The translations under genes and the position numbers were made by a program. DNA of 60,000 nt from Polytrichum commune (Eukaryota; Streptophyta; Polytrichopsida; Polytrichales; Polytrichaceae). Shown piece by piece: positions 9,996 through 21,756 of this stretch. The first letter of the stretch is position 1; each line of letters starts with the position of its first letter. The notes under the pieces were generated by a model. That model was not told the DNA's origin. It was given only the letters and a program-made list of their open reading frames with translations, and did no database searches. The stretch covers positions 64,140,533-64,200,532 of the forward strand of contig OX485804.1 in assembly GCA_950295325.1 (NCBI GenBank). The letters are read 5' to 3'.

Positions 9996-11430
9996 CATTA
10001 TTTTTGAAAATGATATAAATTGTTGTCAGATTTCCCTCCCATATGTCACCAAGGAAACACTAGTAGAATTACGTCAGCCCAATTACCTTCATTCCATGTT
10101 ACTCTTTTCTCTCATCAATTTACCCTCATGGTTGAGGGTTTAGGTGAGTTAGGGTTTAGGGGGTGTAAAGGAAGCACAAATCAAAGACTTTGAGAAGGCT
10201 TGAAGAACTTAGATTGCAGAGGCATGCATCAACGTTCTCACAAATTTTGGAGTTGGGGCATGTAGAACCACACAATTTGAGAAACATGACGTTCCTTTTT
10301 GTGGACTTGTCATCAACAAAACTTATTGTTGTTGGAGTGGTGTACAACCCCATTCTTGACGAGGTACTCAATCCCATTACCTATTTTTCATTTTCTTTTG
10401 GATCTACATGGTCTGAGCATGGACTTTATTCACAACAACTAGTTTTGGGGTTTTGTTCTTGTGGAAATCATGTCATAGAATGTTGATGCAACTCCAAATT
10501 TGACGATCTACTTAGAAATCCAACTACATCTATATGGATGGCAAGCTTGCTAATTTTTTTTTTTCAGAAGCAAGCCTAGAACTTTTAGGGCCCTGCCTGG
10601 GTTACTTATACATGTGGAATCCATGGGGCATCCACTGTTACCAAAAATTGTCTAACTCCCATATTCAGGTTTGTTGTGCATCCATGTGTCAAGAGTGCCA
10701 ATAGTGTTGATGGTGAACCAAATTTTACGTGTGAGATGCAATTCTTTGAGATCCTTGAAACTCCATCACGGTGGAGATAGATCGTTTGCACTTGCAAAAT
10801 GCGAATTCTAGTACACATTCACACTAATTCAGTGTCCACCGGATCGAGCTTAGAATTCGTCCAAGAATGCATTGGTTTCCAATTCAAAGACAAACCCAAC
10901 ACCTGCCACCTCTTCTCAGCATGTCTCTCAAAACCTCGAATATTCCTCTTCAAAAGCAAAGGGAGAAACAAAAATTCACTATTTTGTGTCATATTCTAGT
11001 CAATGAAATGGAGTTGGATGCATTAAGTGGGAGTCATCAGCTATATCCTCACCGGGACATATGATGTGAATATGCTTGTGGGCAATCAAGGAGGTGGATT
11101 TGTTGCTCCAAGCTTTACAACCAAGCAGAAGAGACGTGCAATATATATTTGATATATTTTAAGAGTCATCCTTCAATTCAAAAAGTTGTTTGGTCGGGAA
11201 TTGATTGTTATGCATACAACACCTTCCATGTTGCATGGTTCATAGTGGCCATTTACATGTTATGTATGTAGAAGTATTTGTTGTACTTGTACTTATTCTC
11301 ATCATTTTGTATGTATTGTTATAAAATTATAAACAAATATATCTTAGAAAGTTTGAGCTTTGCGTATGTGTACAACTCTGGGAGATTATCCTTGTCCCAT
11401 GTATGGAATCATCAATCTTAACATTGCTCC
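9996..11430. other. No gene seen
   Basis: AT-rich sequence with one degenerate telomere-like stretch (GGGTTTAGG around 10138-10162). The open frames at 10190-10486 (+) and 10156-10377 (-) overlap each other and show no known domain. Confidence 0.35.
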
Positions 11431-11540
11431 AGAATGTCACACACTACACTAAATTCTCTATTATCATGCATCCATGTTAACACTACAAACTTCCTTAATA
11501 TCATGTGCACTTTGGTTGCCAGATGTGTGATATTAGAGAG
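11430..11540. repeat. Fragment of the 43.6-44.0 kb MITE-like family
   Basis: CACACTACACTAAATTCTCT, ATGCATCCATGTTA-CACTAC and CATGTGCACTTTGGTTGCCA align with 43930-44015. It ends where the TTTAGGG run starts. Confidence 0.65.
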
Positions 11541-11570
11541 GTTTAGGGTTTAGGGTTTAGGGTTTAGGGT
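11541..11570 (+). repeat. Interstitial telomere-type repeat (TTTAGGG x4)
   Basis: Four consecutive plant-type telomere heptamers joined to the repeat fragment on the left. The run is short, so it is either a replication or repair scar or part of the adjacent repeat. Confidence 0.9.
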
Positions 11571-12600
11571 CAGGGATGCCCATGAGGTGTCCACGATCCA
11601 TGTGGGATATGTAAACTTGACAGGTGCAACCCTGGTAGTCCTCTTGTATGTATTTGTCCGTATCTTTTGTATAACAACTTCAAATTGCATTGTTCTTGTT
11701 GTTGTAGGGGGTACTATGTTTGTTTGTCTAAGTTTTCTTAGTTTAACAAATCTCCAAAAAAAAGTTTCTTCTTAGCACTCAAGCTCGAAAATAATGTTCA
11801 TAACACATTTCTCTTTAAATCTCTCTACTTCTTGAAATTTCTCCCTTAAATTTGTTCATATCTTTTGCACCAAAATTGTAAATTAGAAAGTTTTTTTTGG
11901 AGGTAGCACTTTGTTTCATGTACCGACTTTCTCTAGTTGGACACTATTCTAAATAAGTCCACCTTCTACATAGGATTAAGGTCCAAAATTTGATTAAGGA
12001 CACAAACTAAGTTCTTGGTGCATAATCTTGCAATTTCATGTTAACCCATATTCTTTGCAATGCCTAAGGATGACTTGGAATATAATACAAACCCCTCCTA
12101 ATACCTTATAGTGGATTATTAACACTACATAAGCTTGTATAGAGTGAGAATTTATCATATGCCATAAACATGTAAGGTAAATTAAAGTAATTCTAGCAAT
12201 TTGTGTCTATCATTTTTGAAATAATCCTACATTTATATTTATGAATATTTTGTGCCGGACCATCTATCTAGCTACGGTATGAGAAATTGATATGATCATT
12301 TTATAGTTTTTTAAAGGTATATTTTCAATTACAATGTTTTTATTTATTTATTTATTTTAACATCAATAATAAAAAATCCTTCATATTTTAATGGTATAAC
12401 ATTCAAATGATCACTAAGGACTCAAGATTCACATGTCTCCCATGAAATTTAGGTATAATAAAAGTGTATCGACATATCCGCCTATGGTATTGAAGCAACC
12501 AAAAAGTCTGGATTTTAAAATTTTGTCCTAATTTACTTAAATACGATATTTGCACATAATGTGGATACTATTTTCTCAACCAAACAATAAAAAAGTAGAT
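11571..12600. other. No gene seen
   Basis: AT-rich, many stops in all frames, no recognisable protein or RNA. The short frame at 11587-11775 has hydrophobic composition only. Confidence 0.35.
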
Positions 12601-13330
12601 TATTCAAAGCAAACTCACCAAAAATAATATAGGGAGAATTCCTAAAAGTTCAGCCAACATACTAAAACATTTTAACACTGACGACTACAACATCAACAAT
12701 ATCTTTGTACTCTTAGATTCCGTACATTGCAAAGGTAAACAACTCATCCAATCTCTAAGTCGCCAATGCCAACTTGGAAAGATCTAGATATCAAGGACTC
12801 ACCAAATACATTGTAACAAAAGATGGATGATCTTTAACCTCCCTGAACTCACCTACCAAGCATGCATTAAATCTCCCATAGCTCTAGCCCTCTTCTAACT
12901 AGAAAGAGAATTTGAAATGCACATATCTTAAAATAAGAAAAAGCAAATTTCCATGTTGAACGTGCTACCCTGGAAACAATTTGGCTCACCCAACCAAACT
13001 ATTGCTCCCTACCCCAAGAACACAAAATAAATATAAGAAAATTGCACAACACAATGTTGTCACACACCAAATCACAAACATCCTCAAGGCATGTATACAC
13101 ACCTGGTACCTAACACTCACCAACACCAACACACAAAATAATCAACCCCATGACAACACCATGTTAGCAGTGCTCCTAAGATGTACTCCCTCCGTCCCAA
13201 AGTTATTGTCCTACTCTCCGGAGTTTAATATCCCAAAATGTTTGTCTAACAAACATTTTGGGATATTAAACTCCGGAGAGTAGGACAATAACTTTGGGAC
13301 GGAGGGAGTACCACGTAATACTCTTGCATG
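12600..13330 (+). pseudogene. LINE 3'-region fragment, copy 2
   Basis: The part at 13030-13183 aligns with 23050-23180 of the LINE fragment on the right (ATTG-CACACACCAA, ACACCAACACACAAAATAAT and CATGACAACACCATG correspond to similar blocks there). The CAA/ACC-rich composition is the same as in the RT fragments. It is interrupted by the Stowaway-type MITE at 13186-13308. No intact frame remains. Confidence 0.6.
13186..13308. mobile_element. Stowaway-type MITE, perfect 60-bp inverted arms
   Basis: A 123-bp element made of two 60-bp arms that are exact reverse complements, separated by 3 bp. The ends read CTCCCTCCGTCCCAAAG, the classical Stowaway terminus, and TA flanks both sides (13184-13185 and 13309-13310). 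Stowaway elements belong to the Tc1/mariner superfamily. Complete arm identity implies recent insertion or strong conservation of the fold. Confidence 0.95.
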
Positions 13331-13440
13331 ACAAGACAAAGACATCATGAAGAAACATGTTTAAAAGAGATTGGACTACATCAAATACTCTTAACTACTC
13401 TACGCTCAATAGTGAACACAATTGGGAGCACCTTCCATGC
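13325..13440 (+). repeat. Dispersed repeat family B, copy 1
   Basis: Shares GACATCATG, GATTGGACTACAT and CTCAATAGT-AACA-AATTGGGAG with 35655-35830 and 44610-44765. Short and diverged; class unknown. Confidence 0.5.
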
Positions 13441-13639
13441 ACATCCAACAACCATAAGTAAATCATGGGAGGTCCGATTTTCAATCTGATTTGTGCAGAT
13501 GTTTCATCGTAGATTTGCTAATCCTTAGAAGTTGGAGCACATGAAACATGAACCAAATAACACCCACATACCTTACATGTTAACTTGCCCATCACTGCTC
13601 AAAAAAATGATTTCACACAAATATTGAACAACCTGAATC

Positions 13640-14085
13640 ATTGGAAACATTCAGAGAAACCATGCACACAGCAACAAGTCTACATGGTTGTCAATATATC
13701 TAATGAATCAGCCATCAATTTGCAGCTCCACAATGATGATGATGACGACATGAGAGTATCATCCGTGCAGGTGACATTATACCATGGATTTACCAAACTA
13801 CTTCCTGAGGTGCCATAACCGTGATGGATTTCGTTACAGAATAATCTTCAGAGCTACCTGTCAAAGGTCTGCTAACTTTACAATGTGAAGTTACGGAATT
13901 CCAAAACCATCAAACTAGTCAGCGGCAAGTTCGATCCTTAAAACCTGACTACTCGTCACAAGGAGAAGGTTCGGAGCAGATTTCCTGGAACTTGGCCATG
14001 TGTGGCTAGAAAGCGTAATCAGCACATCGATGCTGTGGTCTTGTGTGTGAGATCCAACCAGGATGACATGACCTTTGAAGGGAAC
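13640..14085 (-). pseudogene. Tandem copy of the 3' end of the BAHD acyltransferase
   Basis: About 450 bp duplicated in tandem from 14110-14565 with an offset of 470-480 bp: CATTCAGAGAAACCATG-ACACAGCAAC, GGTTGTCAAT, CAGCTCCACAATGATG, GCTAACTTTACAATG and GCAGATTTCCTGGAA-TTGGCCA occur in both in the same order. The right end (about 13952-14085, minus strand) corresponds to the last ~45 codons of the BAHD gene but carries stops and indels, so it is a dead fragment. The remainder matches the gene's 3' flank. Confidence 0.8.
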
Positions 14086-14430
14086 AACTGAATAACCCTG
14101 AGTCCTGATTCAGTGAAACATTCAGAGGAATCATCATGTACACAGCAACGAGTCTACACGGTTGTCAATTTTTAATGAAGCAGCTCCCAATTCGCAGCTC
14201 CACAATGATGTTGAAATGCCATAAGAGCATCATTTGTGCAGGTGAGATTACAACATGGACTTACCAAACGACTTACTAAGCTGCCAAAAACCTTGATAGA
14301 TTTCAATACCGAAAATTTTCGGAGCTACCCACCTACCCACCAAAGTCCGGCTAACTTTACAATGTCTGAGGTTACAAAGTTCTCACACCATCAAGCTGTA
14401 CAGCGACTTCGAACCCCAAAGCCTGACTAC

Positions 14431-16790
14431 CTACTCACGAGGAGCAACTTCGTAGCAGATTTCCTGGAATTTGGCCATATGTGGCTCGAAGAGTCCAATC
14501 AACACATCGATGCTGCCATCTTGCGTGTAAGATGGAACCAAGATGACAAGACCTTCGAAGGGGATAAAGGGAGGTCCTGCGAAAACAGGAGTGCCCCATC
14601 CGAAATCCAATTTGTAGAGAGGGAGCTGCACCCAGCTGGTGACACTAAGGTTAGGGCTAAGCACCGAGGTTCGGCCTCTGGCAACAGGGGCAGGGTTGGT
14701 TCGTTGCTCCTCCACGAAGTCCATGGCTGACCGCATATAGTCATTGTCCAATCTTCGGATGGCAGTGTGCACAAGATCAGCAGCATACGAGAGCGGCTCC
14801 TCAAGAAGCTGGCCGACCTTCGTCTGCGGGCACGCGTGGAAGATCACATTTCCAAAGAAATCTTCTGGTACCGGAGGGTCTAATCTCCTCCTGCCATTGG
14901 CAGCCACCAAGCTCCGCGTCTCGACATCCCCAGCCAGACCGCGTGCCTGCGTCACGCATCGCCACAAGTGACCTGTGAGGCTCTCGAATGTCGTGTAGGT
15001 GTTGCATCCGTCGCCCTCTCGCACGGTCGAGGTTTTGATTTTCTTCAGTGTCTCCACATCGAAGTGCAGTTTCTTCCGCACAAGAGGAGGGTTGGAGGAT
15101 GTGTCGCCTGTGTCTGGCTTCGGTGGCGGTTTCTTGTACTCCGGGTGATCGAAACTAGGTTTTGAAGATTCTTTGGGTATCAACATGGAGCGGTCGTGAA
15201 GCACAGAGGAAACCGGTGATCCTTTCAGTGCACTAGCCCATGCTTGCATGAAGTGACTGGCTGCCTCACCGTCCGCCACTTGGTGATGCCTTGCGATGCC
15301 CATTGTCATTCCTCCACACTTGTACTTCGTGACCTGCCATAGCCATAGCCGATCTTATCATTAACACGACAACGAGCTTCGAGTCATCTCCTCAGAACCA
15401 CTAGCTTTGCTCATTGACATCTTTGCGCGATCATTCCTCCACACGACAACGCGTGCTGCACGAAATCGCGGCCACGATTCTCTTTCAAAATGAGACGCGA
15501 GACAGGTGCCCGCAAACCTCAATGCTGAGCTCAAATCTTCTCTCACATGACTAAGCATTGTGGCGTTGTGTGTGTGATCGGGAGAAAATTTATAGCCGAA
15601 CTTTCTATCCGTCCACTGTCAAGCCCCCACTAATTCTAAAGCTAGAACAATAGCGCTGCTCATCACTGCATAGAAATCGACAGCAAAGAGATGACTCCGT
15701 GACCTGCCATAGCCATCGTTCTCGCATCATCAACACATTGTTCCCACACGAGAAGGAGATTCGAATCATCCTCAGAACCACTACCTAGCTCATTAATATC
15801 TTCGCACGATTGATACACATTCCTCCACCCGACGACGCATGCTGCACGAGATCACGGCCACAATTCTCTCTCAAAATGAGAACAGAGACAGGAGCCCCCA
15901 AACCTCAATGCTGAGATTAAAAACTACTCACACGTGACTTGGCATTGTAGCGTAGCGTGTGTGTTCGGGAGAGAACTATGGCCGAACTTTCTAAACGTTA
16001 ATGTTCTAAGCCCCCTCGAATTTTGATGTCAATGCCAATGTGAAGATAACGAGCTTAAATTTACAGTACAAGCGCCTAAAGTTCCAGCAACACCGCTACT
16101 CATCACTTCACAGAGATGACTCCAGTCCCATGTTCCTCTGGCTTGAATTATGGAGCTGCTTCGTCTTCGAGTTGCCCTTGCTCTAATTCGGAAACGGACA
16201 TTACCACATCACGAAGAAACCGACATTATATGTAATCCCCCAAAACCGACATCACGAGAATTACCTCGAAGAATATTGTCGCCATTTAATTTAAATACAA
16301 ACACCTTACATCTTTAAGACCTTGAAGTGGACAAGGCGACCAGCGAACAGTTTTCGTGGGCAATGTGTTTGGAGAGAGTGAGAACCTGAACCAGAAGAAG
16401 CTCAGGCACCCCTCGGTTGGGGGGCACCATGTCCAACAGCAAAGACGAAGGCTCGAATGGGAATACATCCTGCAACGCACCATCTCCCTCCGCCTCCACA
16501 AACACCGCTCCCTCATCGCTCAGCTCGATGGCAGGCCGCCCCGTCTCCTCATCCTTCCCCAGCCGCCCCGCAAACTCCCTGTACTCCCCCAACACCATAG
16601 CCAGGGCCTCCTCCAACTTCGAAGGACAGCTCTCCGGGCACTCCGAGAATGCGTACACCACTTCCACGTGCACCGTGGGCACCACAAGGTCCGAGCTGCT
16701 GAGTGCCACAAATCTGGGTACCGCATTCTTAGAACTAGTTGTATTCTTCGACGGCTTCACCAACCGGGGCACCCCTCTCTCGATCTTCAT
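14431..16790 (-). CDS. BAHD acyltransferase (HCT / spermidine hydroxycinnamoyltransferase-like)
   Basis: Two exons, 16386-16790 (135 codons) and 14431-15333 (301 codons with stop), phase 0, 1052-bp GT-AG intron; 435 residues, the usual BAHD length. The intron falls after the Gln of LLLVQ/VTKYKCGG, the conserved intron position of this family. HxxxD is H152-QVA-D156, and the structural DFGWG is at 378-382. BAHD enzymes move an acyl group from acyl-CoA to an alcohol or amine in the cytosol, with the His as general base. Overall form (FGNVIFHA, VTSWVQLPLYKLDFGWG) is nearest the HCT/polyamine hydroxycinnamoyltransferase branch, but the acceptor cannot be read from sequence. The 3' end is partly duplicated downstream, and the intron contains a direct duplication. 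Both catalytic motifs are intact and I see no frameshift. Confidence 0.92.
15331..16010 (-). repeat. Direct duplication inside the BAHD intron, including the splice acceptor
   Basis: 15331-15615 and 15701-15990 are diverged direct copies with an offset of 370 bp. Shared blocks include GACCTGCCATAGCCAT, CCTCAGAACCACTA, CATTCCTCCAC-CGACGACGC-TGCTGCACG, CAAACCTCAATGCTGAG and GCCGAACTTTCT. The unit includes the 3' splice site and the first nucleotides of exon 2, so a second acceptor-like CAG|GTCAC lies at about 15705. Confidence 0.8.
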
Positions 16791-17540
16791 CCTAACCTAA
16801 CTTACACAAAGCAATGCAATGCAGATGTTTGCTTGTCTTAACCCTGCCTGCCGCAATTCCCTTTCGGAGCTTGTGAGCTGAGAAATGAGCTCCTGTAATT
16901 AATAACCGCAAACCTGCACCTGATCTCCGCAAGTCTCCCAACCTACCAAAGCCTTGGTTGCATACACGCACCAAGAAACTTCAAGAATCCAGATATAACT
17001 AATCACCAAAACAACAATCTTCACCCTGCCTGCAATAATTCACTTTCGGAGTTTCTCAGCTGAGAAATGAGCTTCTGTAATGAAGTACCACAGACACGGA
17101 CCCGATTTCCACTCTATTCTCTCACTCAAAGCATTTTCAGACCTACCAAAGGTTCGGTTGCAACCAAACACCTAGAAATTACAAGAGTTGCATACACACC
17201 AAATGCACAACGTCTAAGCTGCAACAGATGACTAGAAAGTGCACTACGATGAATAGAAAGTCGAAGTCACAAGGGTAGCTAGGAAGTCGAACCTGGACCC
17301 GACCATCACTCTAATCTCGTACACAAGTCTCTCAAGCTACCAATGCTTCGGTTGCATGTACAAGAGATGCATACATATCACAATCACAACGTCTAAGTTA
17401 AGACGCAACAGATAAATAGAAAGTCGAAGCCGCAAGCTCAGCTACGTTAGAAAGTGCACTACATTGTGAGTGAGATCGACGTAGTGACAGCGGGCCACTT
17501 GGCATCCAAAGCTACAATTGTGTGAGTTGAGTGACTGAAA
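16791..17540 (-). promoter_or_regulatory. BAHD 5' flank with three diverged direct repeats
   Basis: Upstream region of the BAHD gene. The block CCCTGCCTGC-GCAATTC-CTTTCGGAG followed by GCTGAGAAATGAGCT-CTGTAAT and then CCTACCAAAG-CTTCGGTTGCA occurs at 16840-16985 and 17025-17165; its second half recurs at 17290-17360. Spacing is about 190 bp. No core promoter element is clear. Confidence 0.5.
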
Positions 17541-17861
17541 GGTGTGTCGACAATGTTTTTGTGAATGTTGTTTGTGTTTGGTTAGTGTGGGACCTGCGGC
17601 CTCACACCATCCACGACGCCCACCCTCGTCTCTAAGGGCCCCCGCCTCTGCCCCCGCTTCTGCCCGCCCGCGCGCCCTGCCCCACCTTGGTTCCTTCTCT
17701 TTGCTCCTGCACTGCACTGCCATGCCTGCCAACTTATCTTGGTGTTGCGACCTGAGATCTACCATAGCCATAGATGCTACAGCTGCCCCTCATTAACTCT
17801 TCAATAAAGCGCCTCTGAAATGAGACGCGTCAATTAAATGGGAGAACTAATCGCTAAGCTA

Positions 17862-18062
17862 GTTACCAATGAACCGGCCGAGATGAGAAATAACCGATTG
17901 AAGGATAAGAGCTCAGGAAATCTACCCATCGTTTTAGAGGAATAAATGGTATATACCTCAACTCAATAAAAGGAAACGGAAAAATCACAACATGTAACCG
18001 ATTGGACTTGGAAAGACTAGGATTTTGACCGATTATGTCCAAAAATCTCCCCGGACATTGAT
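17862..18062 (-). repeat. Dispersed repeat family A, copy 3 (inverted)
   Basis: Reads as family A on the minus strand: AATGAACCGGCCGAGATGAG, GAAATAACCGATTGAAG, TATACCTCAA, CTAGGATTTTGACCGA and AAAATCTCCCCGGAC. The MULE-type foldback follows immediately to its right. Confidence 0.75.
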
Positions 18063-18088
18063 AAGCATCAATGTCGCCCTCAACATTG

Positions 18089-18387
18089 CCCCGAGCTAAA
18101 TCACATAAGTGTTTGGTTGGCCCCCGTTCCTTCCATGCCTCCTTCACTATTTGGTCTTCCTGCCTGCACCTGCATGGGAACTCCTCCTCGTTGGGAACCA
18201 ATGTGCCAATACCCAATCAAAATTACAAATATTGAAAGTGATGTCAACTTGAATATTTGTAATTTTGACCAAGTATTGGTTCCCAACGAGGAGAAGTTCC
18301 CACGCAGGTGCAGGCAAGACGACCAAACAGTGAAGGAGGCATGGGAGGGATGGGGGCCAGCCGAACACATATGTGTTTACCCTGGGA
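18089..18387. mobile_element. MULE-type foldback element, about 299 bp
   Basis: The two halves are imperfect reverse complements over about 130 bp per arm (left GTTTGGTTGGCCCCCGTTCC, CATGCCTCCTTCACTATTTGG, GAACCAAT-and-ATTACAAATATT; right arm mirrors these). The 11-bp direct repeat CCTCAACATTG flanks it (18078-18088 and 18388-18398). Long terminal inverted repeats and a 9-11-bp target duplication indicate a Mutator-like origin. No transposase; the frames across it come from the hairpin. Confidence 0.8.
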
Positions 18388-18389
18388 CC

Positions 18390-19160
18390 TCAACATTGCT
18401 ACCAATGTTGGTCTTGTATAGTTTTTTTTTAATACCATTGGGGTATCTCGCAACATTACTTAGTTGTAGGCTCAATCAAGGTACCATGATGCCGGGAATT
18501 TTCCAGGCATTATGCCCCTTCTATTTTGGATTTCCTCACATTTTGGGTATACTCTGCTTGAACATTTTTTATTTGTCCAACAGTCAATACCAACATCTGA
18601 CCTTAACTAACATAATTATTTTGGGTTTACGTGGCGGGCAAGCGCCACATATTATGTCTAAGTTAATCCGGCTTTGTTGAAAGAATGAAGTACCCTTTAG
18701 ATCATTTTGGGTTTATTTTCCATGCATGTGACGGATAATTATTTCTACCTGCAACTTGGGGCGCACTCTTCCAATATTTTCCAAAAGGGGGTGAAATATA
18801 ACATAGGGTGGCATTTATATTTTAAAAGTAAAAAATATAACAAAGTTACAGTTCACAAAGGATGACCTTTATACCCAATACTTTGGTTAAAGAAACATAC
18901 TCTAGTAGTTAGTAGGTGCTTTCACACAAAAAAGCATTATATGTAAGATACGTGCACAAACATCCCAAGAGAAAAATCAAAAGTTTGTTGAGATAAAAAT
19001 TTTGAAGTTTCCAACAAAGGCCAAATTGTTGTATAGACCCTAGGAAGACCTTGTGCTATGATAATTTTGAAGTTTGGTTTAGGGTAAACCCTTCAACCAA
19101 ATAGATCTACTCAAGAGTTATAATTCTCTTAGCTTAATCATGTCATTAGATTTGAGCTTG
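18390..19160. other. No gene seen
   Basis: AT-rich unique-looking sequence without a supported open frame or RNA. Confidence 0.35.
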
Positions 19161-19164
19161 ATGG

Positions 19165-19575
19165 CCAGATTCAAAGGATTCGATGCTTCAGACCTAAGTG
19201 GATAGATGTTGATTCTATTATGTCAACCTTGACAATGAGATATCAACCATCCTCCAAATTGTATGCATCGGACAACAATGATGTGGAGTGTCTAGCAAAT
19301 TTTGTTTCTTCTCGTGGTTAAGTTGTCCATGGGTATGCTAGACCTTATTGGTTCGTACTTGAACCATTTGTGATGCAACTTTTATAGATGTAAAGGATTC
19401 GATGCTTCAGACCCCGAAAGGATAGATGTCGATTCCGTTATGTCAACCTTGAAAATTAGGTATCAAATATCCTCCAAATTGTATCCATCAATTAACAATG
19501 ATGTGGAGTGTCTAGCAAAATGTGTCTCTTCTCACAGTTAAGTTGTCTATGGGTATGCTAGACCTTATTGGTCCT
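19165..19575 (+). repeat. Tandem duplication, 219-bp period
   Basis: AAAGGATTCGATGCTTCAGA starts at 19173 and at 19392. Both units continue with GTCAACCTTGA, CCTCCAAATTGTAT, AACAATGATGTGGAGTGTC and GGGTATGCTAGACCTTATTGG. Translated frames look like a decayed coding fragment (SKLYASDNNDVECLA) but I cannot assign it. Confidence 0.75.
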
Positions 19576-20992
19576 ACAAACAAAGGTTTTTAGTTTCTCA
19601 AGATAAATATATGTTTGTGGGTATAAAAGCTCTAAAAGTTTATAATTAACATACCATCCCATCAAAGGCTTGAATTCCAATATTATGTAATTATAGGATC
19701 CTCAAAATGTATGCCAACAAAATTTAATCCCCCAATGACCTACAATTGGCAATTAATTCTTAATGACACTATACCACTCTACCCTTAACCATAGTACCTT
19801 GGGTTGTGTTTTTTGGTTGTTTTAGGTGATAACCAAATCCTAACTACATACTCCATGGGTAAAGACAACCTCCTTGAAAGCCTCCAAAAACATTGTCACA
19901 ACAATTGCATGAGTTTATTGTTATTTGTCTATTATAAGCAACATTCTACTACTATAAGGATTTTTTTTACAAAAGATAAATATATGTTTTATGATGATAT
20001 TACATTATACATCACCTGCACACCGTTGGGAATAATTTTCACATAATAAATACATTACACACCGTCCTTTGGGTATTCGTGATGATAGCAATCTCAACAT
20101 TATTTGCTAAAGATTCGGTTGTGGTAGTGGATGCTTCTTTTTCAAAGATTACCTATTTTGAGCAAGATTGAGTCTTTGAGAGTCGCGATTCGGGATGTTT
20201 GGGCCTTTAGGGAGTTGATTGTCTTGATTATTCAAATGAAAACAATCATCAAGGCTCAACCTTGGAGGTGATTTACTACTTTTGGCCAACCAAACTCCAA
20301 GGCAACATCCCAACATTAAATTGGTGCTATGTTTCTTGCCAAGAGAGATATCACGATTCAGGAGTTGGGATCTAGTGTAAAGCCATTTTAGGGTGGAACT
20401 TTGATCTCCGTCAATCATCTTGCTGAAGAAAAAGTGTGACTTGGAAATGGGATGTAGTTGTAACACGGCCCTTAGTATGGCATTAACATCTCAACGTTTA
20501 TGAAGCCCAAATTGGACCATGCCTCAAATTATTTATTTTGATTGAATGGAGTACATGTTGCATCGGTTGCCTTCATTTAACATGTTTTTGCATCAACTTT
20601 CATTTTTAAAAGACACCTTCTTGAGTAAGGGTTATCCATTGCACTTGTACAACCACAAGTTTGCACATGAGCCATGTAGCTAGGAAATGCTTCAGTATTG
20701 TCACTGCCATGGGGTGGTTCCTTTTCCTTTTCTTTTTGGTTTATCCTTATTTTCGACTAGACCTTTATGCATCATGGGAGAGGGATATTTCATTGCATTA
20801 TTCCAATAAGTGAATGTTATCATTTGGAGTTACGCAATGCTATAACTATGTATTGAGAATGCCATATTTTACCAAGCAAAGTCGTTTATGTTATGTAATG
20901 TCAAAACATCCCATGGAACTCCTGAGTAAGACGTTATTGCACTACGTGACTATGAATAACAACACACATTAATTGGGATAATCAATGTAGTG

Positions 20993-21023
<31 letters not shown>

Positions 21024-21750
21024 GTTTTTTACACTAGCATACTATGTCCATTCACCCACTCCCAGTCATGTTCACTAATTAGTGTAGTGCTAATGAATCA
21101 AGCGTCTACATGGGATCCAACGAGTTCTCAAATTGTTAAATATTTTCAACAACAACTACATCATCTAGAAACTAATCATTTAGAAATGAGGCACCCCATG
21201 CAAAGTCTACAAGTTACATTAATCAACTAATGAGATGGTTAGACCTTCTACACTAGAGTCCAAGTTGAGAGCTTTAACTCTCTAATTTTAGGATGTTAGA
21301 TATTTGGATTTGATGGGATGCAAAATGAAACTAGACTATGTTGAGGAGCTGCAACATACGTTTGGGTTCCGATCCCCACCATGGCAATAGATTATTTCTA
21401 GGATCCAATGGCAACCTAATTGATTGTCATGGCCCCTAGTTTTCCATTAGACCCACCTCTTTTTGGACAACCCTTAGGCAATATCCGATAGACCATGCAA
21501 CTTAATCCACTTTGTTGCCATGTAAGACACCATGTATATTTTTCATCCATTTAAATTTTGTTGGTCCATCATGCCTTCAAGTTTTGTGTAAAGTGAACTT
21601 GGACCATCCCTGGCTTCTCCAGCAATCACAAATTTGTATACCACAAGTCCAGGGCCCTCAATCTCTAGCATAAAGTGGCTCTTAGACATGTTCAAGGACG
21701 CCACATTCTTGAGCAAAGTGTCATACCAATGTTTGAGGACATTTTTCAAC
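19576..21750. other. No gene seen; one AAG microsatellite
   Basis: AT-rich. Short frames (19804-20046 plus, 20149-20466 minus, 21543-21785 minus) have no recognised domain. A triplet AAG tract is at 20992-21022. Confidence 0.35.
20992..21022 (+). repeat. (GAA)n microsatellite
   Basis: About ten uninterrupted GAA units. Confidence 0.95.
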
Positions 21751-21756
21751 AAAATT

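Noticed and set aside
20992-21022. GAA repeat as a possible CRISPR-like or regulatory array
   Set aside because: Simple trinucleotide microsatellite; CRISPR arrays are not expected in a plant nuclear genome and no spaced repeats were seen.
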